Of a stretch of 41,579 nt of DNA, positions 15,934 through 22,938 are shown piece by piece. Positions within the stretch are counted from its first letter, which is position 1. Every line of letters starts with the position of its first letter. Origin of the DNA: Clostridia bacterium (GTDB lineage Bacteria; Bacillota; Clostridia; Oscillospirales; Acutalibacteraceae); the NCBI GenBank assembly GCA_017430145.1, contig JAFRNP010000025.1:1-41579 (forward strand), written 5' to 3'. The position numbers were made by a program, and so were the translations under genes. Below the pieces are notes generated by a model that searched no databases, was not told the DNA's origin, and saw nothing but the letters and a program-made list of their open reading frames with translations.

Positions 15934-15979
15934 GTGACCTTTCGTTCACCATTATAGTGAACGAAAGGTCACTTGTCAA
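15934..15979 (-). promoter_or_regulatory. TetR operator overlapping the operon promoter
   Basis: The minus-strand promoter is TTGACA (15974-15979), 17-bp spacer, TATAAT (15951-15956). Arms GTGACCTTTCGTTCAC (15934-15949) and GTGAACGAAAGGTCAC (15957-15972) are perfect inverted repeats with a 7-bp centre that holds the -10. A repressor bound here would block polymerase directly. Confidence 0.85.
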
Positions 15980-16016
15980 GTTTTTGCTTCACTTTTTTCA
16001 TCCGGCTGTTTCGGAG

Positions 16017-16061
16017 CAAAAAAAATCTCCACGTAAATCCTATCGAAATTAACGTGGAGAT
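16017..16061 (-). terminator. terminator of tRNA-Leu(CAG)
   Basis: Ten-base perfect arms ATCTCCACGT / ACGTGGAGAT (16025-16034, 16052-16061), followed on the minus strand by eight T. Confidence 0.85.
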
Positions 16062-16062
16062 A

Positions 16063-16149
16063 TGGTGCGGATGACGGGAGTCGAACCCACATGAACTTGC
16101 ATTCACTGGCACCTGAAGCCAGCGCGTCTGCCAATTCCGCCACATCCGC
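16063..16149 (-). tRNA. tRNA-Leu, anticodon CAG
   Basis: 87 nt with encoded CCA. The acceptor stem GCGGATG / CATCCGC is perfect. The anticodon stem CTGGC / GCCAG holds loop TTCAGGT, giving CAG; a long variable arm follows, then the T arm GTGGGTTCGACTCCC. Its 5' part is repeated as a tRNA half at 16241-16278, just upstream on the same transcript. The nearest promoter is above that half, so the working tRNA must be processed from a transcript that also contains the half and the 91-bp insert. Confidence 0.95.
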
Positions 16150-16240
16150 GTATTGAATTTTCACCGTTAAATTTTACTCGGCACGGTGATCCGAGAGCGG
16201 GGCCATTCTGAGATCGGGAAGTTTCACCGAGGTGACGCTC
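16150..16240. other. 91-bp insert between tRNA 5' half and intact tRNA, ending in an inverted repeat
   Basis: On the minus strand it begins GAGCGTCACCTCGGTGAAAC, the mate of the repeat at 1072, abutting the tRNA anticodon loop. It then contains a small hairpin CTCGG CACGGTGAT CCGAG (plus strand, 16177-16195) and a second CGGTGAAAA motif near its end. No gene, promoter or terminator is visible. Confidence 0.6.
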
Positions 16241-16278
16241 CCTGAAGCCAGCGCGTCTGCCAATTCCGCCACATCCGC
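16241..16278 (-). pseudogene. tRNA-Leu(CAG) 5' half, positions 1 to 38
   Basis: Identical to the first 38 nt of the intact tRNA-Leu, from GCGGATG to the anticodon loop CTTCAGG, where the sequence departs into the 91-bp insert. With the 54-nt 3' part at 1018-1071 it adds to 87 nt after removing the shared TCAGG. The acceptor strands do not match, however (GCGGATG here, CACCGGC there). Confidence 0.85.
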
Positions 16279-16312
16279 ATTTTCGGAACAGTTCCTTGAA
16301 AACTGCTTGCTT

Positions 16313-16341
16313 ATTTTAGCACGGAAAAAACACTTTGTCAA
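16313..16341 (-). promoter_or_regulatory. tRNA promoter
   Basis: On the minus strand TTGACA (16336-16341), 17-bp spacer, TAAAAT (16313-16318), about 35 bp before the tRNA 5' half. Confidence 0.75.
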
Positions 16342-16427
16342 TATCGATTTTTGAAAAAATGAAAACAATTTGTTTCTTTTCCGCCTGAGAGGGATCGTTT
16401 TTTTCTTTCTGATGATAAATCCAACGG

Positions 16428-17783
16428 TCATTGCTGCGCCGGCGGGGTCATCTGCGCCGCGATCGTATCGAGGATCCCCAGATCGAAGGCAAGCGTCGAG
16501 AGGATATACTTGTCGCGGATATCCCTGGTCATCGCAAATACCTTCGGGGCGTCCGCGTTATCCAGCCCGAAGTCCGCCGGCGCCGTCGGCGCGCCGATGC
16601 GTCGGAGCAGCGACAGGACCGCTTCGTACGCGGGCAGCTCCTCGTCTATGATCCTCAGGATCTCCGGCCAGCGGGAGACGAGATTGTGAAGTCGCGCGGC
16701 ATGCTTTCCGGCGTCGTACCGGACGCTGTTTTTCATGTTTTCGATCATCCCCTGCGCCGCGCTGCCGAGATACCGCCGCAGCTCTTCCTGCCATGTTTCG
16801 GCGTCAAACGCTGCAAATGCGGCGTTCGCGCACAGCGCGTCCGGCGTAAGGGTTCTGAGTTTTTCATACCCTTTCAGCGCATACAGCGTGCCCACGCCGC
16901 ACTGTACGCCGTGCAGGTCGAAGGGAGTGCCGAATTCCAGCGCGCGCATATCCCAGATATGCGAAAAATAATGCTCCACGCCGGACACCGGGCGGCTGAC
17001 GCCCGCGTAATCCGCCGCGATCCCGGAAACGATCAAGCCGTCCATGACCGCCCTGACCGCTTCTTCACTGCCTGTGAGCAGGCCGTCGGCGTTGTCGACG
17101 CATTTTTTCAGTGCAGCCCGGATGATCGCGGCCACCTCTTCACAGTAGTACTCCCCTGTCACGACATTGCCGATGCGCCATTCGCAGACGCTGATATACT
17201 TTGCCAGCATATCGCCGAGCCCCGCCAGAAGCATGTGTTTGGGGGCTTTTTCGAGGATGTCTATATCGCCGAGGATTACGTTCGGGCAGGCGGAATCCAC
17301 CGAGACCTTGAGTTTGTCCCGGATGACGCTGGAGGTGGAGGAGGCGTAGCCGTCCATACTGGGGGCGGTGCCGACCACGATAAAGGGCAGCTTCGTCGCC
17401 AGCGCAACGATCTTCATGATATCGTTCATGACGCCGGAACCCACCGCGACCAGGATATCGCAGTCTGCCGGCCGGTGCAGAAACGCCGCGCCCACCGCCT
17501 TTTCATCCGGTTCGGTACGGTTTTCCGGATAGATATAGGTCGTGACCCGGACGCCGTTTGCGCGCAGGGTCTCCTCCGCCTGCCGTCCTGCCGCTGCGTA
17601 GGTGTTTTTGTCGGCGATCATGTAGGCGTTGGTCCCGCCGAGCTTTTTTGTAAATTCCGAAAGCCGCCGTACGGCGCCGCGCTCCACGACCGCCGCCTGT
17701 AAATGGGCGCGGTGCGTTTTTCCGCACCCGCAACGGAATTCTCCCCGCGAGATCAACGCCGCGGACGTGTATCGATCCTGCAT
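16428..17783 (-). CDS. egsA: sn-glycerol-1-phosphate dehydrogenase (AraM/EgsA-like)
   Basis: The protein has 451 residues of the iron/zinc alcohol dehydrogenase class. The NAD-binding GSGVMNDIMK lies near residue 117 and the phosphate-side GTAPSMDGYAS near 140. Metal ligands are Asp in GLGDMLAKY, His in GVEHYFSH and His in FDLHGVQCGV. It reduces dihydroxyacetone phosphate to sn-glycerol-1-phosphate; in Bacillus AraM feeds heptaprenylglyceryl phosphate synthesis. No PcrB-like partner lies in the window. It is slightly longer than AraM (~395). A GAAGGGAA SD precedes the ATG. It seems monocistronic. Confidence 0.85.
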   Translation of the reverse strand: MQDRYTSAALISRGEFRCGCGKTHRAHLQAAVVERGAVRRLSEFTKKLGGTNAYMIADKNTYAAAGRQAEETLRANGVRVTTYIYPENRTEPDEKAVGAAFLHRPADCDILVAVGSGVMNDIMKIVALATKLPFIVVGTAPSMDGYASSTSSVIRDKLKVSVDSACPNVILGDIDILEKAPKHMLLAGLGDMLAKYISVCEWRIGNVVTGEYYCEEVAAIIRAALKKCVDNADGLLTGSEEAVRAVMDGLIVSGIAADYAGVSRPVSGVEHYFSHIWDMRALEFGTPFDLHGVQCGVGTLYALKGYEKLRTLTPDALCANAAFAAFDAETWQEELRRYLGSAAQGMIENMKNSVRYDAGKHAARLHNLVSRWPEILRIIDEELPAYEAVLSLLRRIGAPTAPADFGLDNADAPKVFAMTRDIRDKYILSTLAFDLGILDTIAAQMTPPAQQ

Positions 17784-18208
17784 GTTTGCGTTTCCCTTCT
17801 TCTTGCTGTTACTTGTGACCGCATGTTTTTAACAGGATATATTATAGGCGGCTTCCTGTTGGAAGTCAATGCTTTCGGAAGGATTCTTTTTGACACCGCC
17901 GGCGTTCTGCCCTTTTTCCCTTCAAAACGCGGGGCACGGTATTTGGATAAGTTTATATAAGAGTATCTGAAACTATTTTTTTACATTATTTTCATAATTT
18001 GTTTACAATACAGCTGAAAATATACGGATCCCGTTCAATAAATCAAAAATTTTTATGAAAATTTGAAATTTCCTATTGCAATCCAAATAAAAATAATTTA
18101 AAATTTATAAGAATAAATTAAAATAATTTTATATTTTTAACTATAATTTTTGATTTGCTTCCTTTCAGTTGTTTCCATACGGACGGACGCGCAGACCGGA
18201 GGACGAAA
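17784..18208. other. 425-bp intergenic region, very AT-rich in its second half
   Basis: No ORF is credible here. From ~17960 to ~18150 the sequence is dominated by A/T runs, then ACTATAATTTTT (~18140) and a short stretch ending in the SD CCGGAGGACG before ATG 18209. A similar AT-rich block, ACTATAAAAAC motif and CCGGAGGGC SD precede the surface-protein gene at 28866. The block probably holds the promoter with UP-like sequence. Confidence 0.5.
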
Positions 18209-18355
18209 ATGAACGATAAAAATAAAAGATACAAATACAGGAAGGGCAAGCGGCTTTTGTGTCTGCTTTTGAGCCTCCTGTTTTTATTCTCACTGGATTC
18301 CGGCGTCGCCGGGGTCCTCGTTGAACCTGCGCAGGCTGCGGCTCGGTTCCTGTGA
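18209..18355 (+). pseudogene. surface-protein leader, truncated after 48 codons
   Basis: The frame reads MNDKNKRYKYRKGKRLLCLL, then a hydrophobic run and LDSGVAGVLVEPAQAAARFL stop. It is a paralogue of the N-terminus of the protein at 28866 (same SGVAGVLVEP-QAA cleavage region). Similarity stops at the AAA after the signal peptide. What follows (18350-18394) has another frame ending CDGAFITLDAQECL stop, perhaps the end of a third gene. The leader and its upstream region now precede the acetyltransferase array. Confidence 0.75.
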
Positions 18356-18418
18356 CGGCGCGTTTATCACGCTGGACGCACAGGAATGCCTATAAATAAA
18401 GAAAGAGGGGAAAGCCGG

Positions 18419-19717
18419 ATGATCGATTACAGTTTTATGGATAAGGACAAGGCGCCCGGTCTGATGCCGGAGCTGTTTACCATTCTGAGCGAAAACATGA
18501 GCGCCATTGCCCCGACGGGCAATACGTACGACGAAGACTTCGCCATATGGTCCTCCAACGTCGGTCCCGCGCTGGAAAAGGAGAACCGGCAGGTCGTTCT
18601 GCTCCTGGACGACGGCGCGATCGTCGGTTACGTGCAGTATTATACGAACGAAACGACCTTTATGATCGAGGAGGCGCAGCTCAAGAGCGCCTTTCAGGGC
18701 GGCGGCGTGATGCGAAAGGCCTTCGCGTTTATCGCCGACAATATCCCCCGGGACCTTTTGTATGCGGAGGCGTTCGCAAACAAGCAGAACCTGCGCTCGC
18801 AGAATATCCTTACGCATCTGGGGTTTTCCAATATCGGGGAGAATAAAAACGGCAGGTGCTTTCATTACCGCGCCGACTGCCGCTCCCTGCTGCGGCATAT
18901 CCGGATCGCCAACGTGGACGAAAACGCAAATGAAGCGGAAATACTGAAGCAGTATTACGAAGCCTACGACGAGGAAGGCAGGCTGCTTTCAAAACACGGG
19001 CAGGTGGAATATATCACGACGCAGAAATACATCCATGCCTGCGCCGAAAAGGTGAACGCAAAACGCATCCTTGAGGTCGGCGCGGGGACCGGGCGGTACA
19101 GCGTCCCGCTGGCGAAAGAGGGCTTTGACGTGACCGCGGTGGAGCTGGTGGAACACAACCTTCAGCTCCTGCGGCAAAAGCTTGACGGCAGCGAAACGAT
19201 CACGGCCGTACAGGGAAACGCCACGGACCTCTCCCGCTTTCCCGACGGCGGCTTTGATATCACGATGCTGCTGGGGCCGATGTACCACCTGTTCACGTTT
19301 GAAGATAAGCAGCAGGCGCTGGCCGAAGCGGTACGCGTTACAAAACCGGGCGGCTACGTCCTTGTTTCCTACTGCATGAACGAGCCGACCGTGGTCCAGT
19401 TCGTGTTCCAGAAAGATCACCTGCGGGAGATTCTTGAAACGGAATTGCTGACGGCGGATTGGCACTGCGGCAGCGACCCGAAACAGGTATTTGAACTGGC
19501 GCGCACGGAGGATATTGCGGCGCTGGACGCGACCGTGGACGCCGTGCGCGAAAAGCTGGTGGCAACGGACGGCGCGACCAACTATATGCGGGAATTTATC
19601 GACGCGGCGGATGATTTTACGTTCAGCAAGTGGGTCGAATACCATCTGGCGACCTGCGAGCGGCAGGACCTGATCGGCGCATCGCACCACGTTCTGGATA
19701 TCCTGCAAAAGAACTGA
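18419..19717 (+). CDS. GNAT acetyltransferase-class I methyltransferase fusion
   Basis: The protein has 432 residues from MIDYSFMDKDKAPG, start chosen by the SD AGAGGGGA eight bases upstream. Residues ~1-155 are a GNAT domain, with a loop QGGGVMRKA at ~93-101 in place of the usual Q/RxxGxG/A. Residues ~185-432 are a SAM-dependent methyltransferase with motif I ILEVGAGTGRYS (~217-228), acidic strand-2 end VTAVEL, and post-I DITMLLGPMYHL. Both domains look complete. The substrate is unknown; small-molecule or antibiotic modification is possible. It leads the same-strand array up to 22.8 kb. Confidence 0.8.
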   Translation: MIDYSFMDKDKAPGLMPELFTILSENMSAIAPTGNTYDEDFAIWSSNVGPALEKENRQVVLLLDDGAIVGYVQYYTNETTFMIEEAQLKSAFQGGGVMRKAFAFIADNIPRDLLYAEAFANKQNLRSQNILTHLGFSNIGENKNGRCFHYRADCRSLLRHIRIANVDENANEAEILKQYYEAYDEEGRLLSKHGQVEYITTQKYIHACAEKVNAKRILEVGAGTGRYSVPLAKEGFDVTAVELVEHNLQLLRQKLDGSETITAVQGNATDLSRFPDGGFDITMLLGPMYHLFTFEDKQQALAEAVRVTKPGGYVLVSYCMNEPTVVQFVFQKDHLREILETELLTADWHCGSDPKQVFELARTEDIAALDATVDAVREKLVATDGATNYMREFIDAADDFTFSKWVEYHLATCERQDLIGASHHVLDILQKN

Positions 19718-19729
19718 CAGGAGGGCATT

Positions 19730-20641
19730 ATGACACTCGGACTGAAACGCGGGACCGTGGCGCTGTATCCCCACGAAACAGCGTGGGAGACACAAGCGGC
19801 GCATACGGTCTGTATACTGAAAGAGATCCTCGGTGATGCCGCTGCGGATATTCAGCACGTGGGCAGCACGTCGATCCGCGCCATAAAAGCAAAGCCGATC
19901 GTCGATATCGCCGTAGCGGCGTACGATTTTGCCGACGTACTCAAAAAGAAGGACGCGCTGCTTGAAAAAGGGTTTTATCTCCGGCCGTCGACGCTGGGCG
20001 ACAGTCAGCTCCTGTTCGCCTGCGGCAGTTATTATACCGGCGAGGGCGATCTGCAGACGCATTTTATCCACGTTGTGAAAAAGGACAGTATGGATTGGCG
20101 CAATTACCTGAACTTCAGGGACTACATGAACGCCTTTCCCGCCGCCGCGAAACGGTATGAGGCGCTCAAAGAGCGGCTCGTCGCCGAAAATCCCGTCGAT
20201 CCCGGCAGAGAACGCTACACCGCGGGGAAACACGCGTTCATCCAAAGCATCCTGCGTCGGGCGACGGTATGGTCTTTTCTCGGCGAAAACGTACATATCG
20301 AGATCGACCGCCCGGTCGGATACGTACATAAAAAAGAGACCTACGCGCTCACGTATCCGCTGAATTACGGCTATATCCCGAACGTCTTCGGCGGCGACGG
20401 CGAGGAGCTGGACGTGTATCTTCCCGGCGAAAAAAAACCGCTGCGGGAGGCGGATTGCCGCATCATCGGCGCCGTACACAGGAAGAACGACACAGAAGAC
20501 AAGCTGATCGCCGCGCCGGAAGGCAAGGAATTTACGACAGAAGAGATGGAAAACGCCGTCCGGTTCCAGGAACAGTGGTACGAGACGGCGGTCATCCCCG
20601 CCTGGGAAAAAGAAAGGTTTGATGCACTTTATGAATCATGA
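19730..20641 (+). CDS. GrpB (UPF0157) domain fused to inorganic-pyrophosphatase-like domain
   Basis: The protein has 303 residues with SD AGGAGGGC. Residues 1-~180 match GrpB/UPF0157, a nucleotidyltransferase-fold family: VALYPHETAWE, IQHVGSTSIRAIKAKPIVDI, HFIHVV, then YLNFRDYM. Residues ~183-295 match short Firmicute soluble-pyrophosphatase-like proteins: YPLNYGYIPNVFGGDGEELD carries the N-Y-G and acidic metal-site pattern, and EDKLIAAPEG the later Asp-x-Lys. The pairing suggests a nucleotidyl transfer pulled forward by PPi removal, which is inference. It overlaps the next gene by 20 bp. Confidence 0.8.
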   Translation: MTLGLKRGTVALYPHETAWETQAAHTVCILKEILGDAAADIQHVGSTSIRAIKAKPIVDIAVAAYDFADVLKKKDALLEKGFYLRPSTLGDSQLLFACGSYYTGEGDLQTHFIHVVKKDSMDWRNYLNFRDYMNAFPAAAKRYEALKERLVAENPVDPGRERYTAGKHAFIQSILRRATVWSFLGENVHIEIDRPVGYVHKKETYALTYPLNYGYIPNVFGGDGEELDVYLPGEKKPLREADCRIIGAVHRKNDTEDKLIAAPEGKEFTTEEMENAVRFQEQWYETAVIPAWEKERFDALYES

Positions 20642-21173
20642 GGATCTGATTTTCACGGTCCCGACAACGGAATACGCGGAAGAGATCCGCGCCTACCGGC
20701 AGGAATTTCTGGACGCCGGCAATTCCATGGACGGTACCGGTCCGCTGCGCAGTTATGAAGATCCTTTAGAGTGGCTTCGGGAGGTCGAAAAATACACGCG
20801 CCCGGAAACCGTCCCCGCGGACAAGGTGCAGGCGACGCAGTTTCTCTGCGTGCACAAAAGCGACGGAAAGCTTTTGGGCATGCTGCAGGTACGCCATACC
20901 TTCAACGACTATCTTGAAAAATACGCCGGGCATATCGGGTATTCCGTACGTCCCTCCGAACGGCGCAAGGGATACGCAAAATGGATGCTGCGGCAGGGGC
21001 TGGACTTCTGCCGGTCGATCGGCCTGGATCGCGTTCTGATCTCCTGTAAGGCCGAAAATGAAGCCAGCCGCCAAACGATCCTCGCAAACGGCGGCATCTA
21101 CGAATGCACGGTCCTTGAACCGGACAGAAACGTCCAGCTGCAGCGGTATTGGATCGACCTGTGTAAAAAATGA
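20622..21173 (+). CDS. GNAT acetyltransferase
   Basis: The protein has 183 residues starting MHFMNHEDLIF; the second ATG (20631) is equally possible. The SD AGAAAGG lies inside the preceding gene, whose end it overlaps. The acetyl-CoA loop is RPSERRKGYAKWML (~107-120), and RVLISCKAENEASRQTILANGG is the usual beta5-alpha4 region. It is of the predicted small-molecule acetyltransferase type. The tail (QRYWIDL) is complete. It is part of the acetyltransferase/methyltransferase array. Confidence 0.85.
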   Translation: MHFMNHEDLIFTVPTTEYAEEIRAYRQEFLDAGNSMDGTGPLRSYEDPLEWLREVEKYTRPETVPADKVQATQFLCVHKSDGKLLGMLQVRHTFNDYLEKYAGHIGYSVRPSERRKGYAKWMLRQGLDFCRSIGLDRVLISCKAENEASRQTILANGGIYECTVLEPDRNVQLQRYWIDLCKK

Positions 21174-21180
21174 TCCGGAT

Positions 21181-21381
21181 ATGAAAGCAGAACTTAAACA
21201 ATTGTCCGCGGATATGGGAAAGCCGGAATATGAAATGCTGCAGGGTATTCCTGAAACAGAAAACGGTTTTTATAACCCGGCATACGACCTGACTTATATA
21301 AAGATCATGTTAAAAAACGGCGGAAAAATCATAGGCGATTTCAAGGGCTATAAGCATATCATACAGATACCGATAAAATAA
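21181..21381 (+). pseudogene. acetyltransferase remnant
   Basis: A 66-codon frame beginning eight bases after the previous stop. Its first ~38 residues (LKQLSADMGKPEYEMLQGIP, then ETENGFYNPAYDLTY) resemble the N-terminal region of another GNAT subfamily in which ENGF-N-AYD-SYEEF precedes the core. The acetyl-CoA-binding core is missing and the sequence ends in an unrelated-looking short tail. It probably reflects an internal deletion; a free-standing small protein is less likely. Confidence 0.45.
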
Positions 21382-21457
21382 GAGGTTCCGGTTTGATGAG
21401 GTAAGTCGGAATAGAAATCACGCGCCCGACAAATCGGGATTTGAGGAGGAAAAAGCC

Positions 21458-22036
21458 ATGAGGCACTGCGGAACCCAGAGTATAGAAACGGAAAGATTGA
21501 TTTTGAGAAGATTTACGCTTGATGATGCTCAAGCGATGTATAAAAACTGGGCTTCCGACCCTGACGTGACAAAGTTTTTAACGTGGCCTGCACATTCCGG
21601 TATCAACGTCAGCAAATTCGTATTGGGAGAATGGGTATCTTTATACACAGAGAAAAACTATTATCAGTGGGCGATCGTTTTGAAGGAGCATGGAAACGAT
21701 CCGATCGGAAGTATTTCCGCAGTGCATATGGATGAAGCTGTCGATATGGTCCATATCGGCTATTGCCTTGGGAAAGAATGGTGGCATCGGGGAATCATGT
21801 CTGAGGCGCTGAAAGCGGTCATGGATTTCTTTTTTGACAATGTGGGAGCGAATCGCATCGAGAGCCGCCACGATCCGAGGAATCCGCATTCCGGCATGGT
21901 CATGAAAAAGTGCGGAATGAAATACGAGGGAACGCTGCGCGCCTCCGACTGGAACAATCAGGGGATCTGCGACGCATGCTGGTACGCCCTGCTGAAATCA
22001 GAAAGACAGATCCCCGGTTTTGATAATAAAAAGTAA
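21458..22036 (+). CDS. RimJ/RimL-type GNAT acetyltransferase
   Basis: The protein has 192 residues with SD GAGGAGGAA nine bases before ATG. It starts with the usual ETERLILRRFTLDDAQAMYK. The acetyl-CoA site is CLGKEWWHRGIMSEALKAV, where the loop reads W-H-R-G-I-M-S. ANRIESRHDPRNPHSGMVMK then KCGMKYEG is the family C-terminal half. The length is normal and the gene intact. Members acetylate protein N-termini or small molecules; no specificity can be given. Confidence 0.85.
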   Translation: MRHCGTQSIETERLILRRFTLDDAQAMYKNWASDPDVTKFLTWPAHSGINVSKFVLGEWVSLYTEKNYYQWAIVLKEHGNDPIGSISAVHMDEAVDMVHIGYCLGKEWWHRGIMSEALKAVMDFFFDNVGANRIESRHDPRNPHSGMVMKKCGMKYEGTLRASDWNNQGICDACWYALLKSERQIPGFDNKK

Positions 22037-22082
22037 ATTCGGATCGTTTGAAAGGCGCCCCGCCATACCGATAACCCCCGGA

Positions 22083-22384
22083 TTGGAATGGACGTTCGAT
22101 ACGGTCGCGGCCAAATATGAGAAGCTGCGCCCCGGTTATGTCGACGAATTGTTTCAAACGCTCTTTGATTATATCCCCATTGAAAAAACAGCCGCGTGGT
22201 CGAAGTGGGAAGCGGCGGCGCCTTCGCGCGGTTTGCCAATCATCCGTACCGGGATAAAGGGAACCCGGTGCTGTCGGAAGCAATGGATGCGATGCAAAAC
22301 AATCCTGTGTATGCCGATGAATTGATAAAACCGACGTTTTTGATCGTAAAAGCGAAGAAAGGAAAATGCAATGTCAGCCTTTGA
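22083..22384 (+). pseudogene. SAM-dependent methyltransferase, broken
   Basis: The first frame reads LEWTFDTVAAKYEKLRPGYV, then DELFQTLFDYIPIEKTAA, a usual methyltransferase start. One base is then missing near 22195, and the sequence continues in another frame as VVEVGSGG, which is motif I. It jumps at once to AFARFANHPYRDKG, a segment from near the C-terminus of such enzymes. So there is one single-base deletion plus loss of about 100 internal codons. The start codon is also doubtful (TTG 22083). Confidence 0.65.
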
Positions 22385-22818
22385 AATCAAACAAATCGGC
22401 CTTAATGATCACCCCGCGTGTACCGCGGTGTTCGACGGAAACTGCCTCTTTGCAGGGACCTGCCTTCAGCAGCAGAAGGAGAAAAACCGCGAAGCGTATG
22501 CGCTCTTTGTCGACGGAGAGATCGCCGCAGAATGCCATCTCGTTTACAACAATCCCGAATACGGCACAGTCCCGGGCAGTCGGGCGTATCTTTCCCGTTT
22601 GGCAACGCGAAAAGAATACCGCCGCAGGTGGTTCGGCGAAAAAAATCGTGCGGTTCATTCTGGACCTTGCCAAAGAAAAAGGGTATCGGGAGATCGCCCT
22701 CGGCGTCAACTGCGACAATTTTGCCGCGCTGCACCTCTATCGGAAACTCGGGTTTTCGGTCTATGAGACCGCCAAAGACGATTACGGAGAATACTACAAA
22801 ATGGAAAGAACGCTTTAA
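22371..22818 (+). pseudogene. GNAT acetyltransferase, frameshifted
   Basis: Reading begins MSAFEIKQIGLNDHPACTAV and runs through YLSRLATRKEYRRR to about 22625. The family sequence then continues in the next frame as KKIVRFILDLAKEKGYREIA to the stop at 22818. The switch lies at GGCGAAAAAAATCG: with six A instead of seven the frame is continuous and gives a normal ~148-residue enzyme. It could be a sequencing error, a recent mutation, or a slippage site. The SD GAAGAAAGG overlaps the broken methyltransferase. Confidence 0.7.
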
Positions 22819-22821
22819 TTA

Positions 22822-22866
22822 TCAGAAAAGGGACCCTCTGATTTCTTTTCTGACAGCCCTTTTTTG
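22822..22866 (+). terminator. probable terminator of the acetyltransferase array
   Basis: TCAGAAAAG (22822-22830) pairs with CTTTTCTGA (22845-22853), or AAAAGGG with CCCTTTT, followed by six T. Confidence 0.5.
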
Positions 22867-22875
22867 TCATTCTCA

Positions 22876-22904
22876 TTGATTTATCCCGAACAATGTGATA
22901 CAGT
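22876..22904 (+). promoter_or_regulatory. promoter of the VanX-like gene
   Basis: TTGATT (22876-22881), 17-bp spacer, TACAGT (22899-22904), 35 bp before the ATG. Confidence 0.45.
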
Positions 22905-22938
22905 ATTGTTATAAAAAAGAAAAACGGAGAAAAAAGAA

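Noticed and set aside
1072-16240. intact integrative element or prophage
   Set aside because: Despite the inverted ends there is no integrase, relaxase, capsid or replication gene inside, and the contents include what look like ordinary chromosomal operons. It is kept only as a hypothesis in the findings.
15976-16431. two short minus-strand ORFs containing ADVAELADALASG
   Set aside because: They are translations of the tRNA-Leu gene and of its 5' half, a well-known false gene call.
18989-20479. 496-codon open frame on the minus strand
   Set aside because: Antisense of the GNAT-methyltransferase and GrpB-PPase genes, whose motifs are clear.
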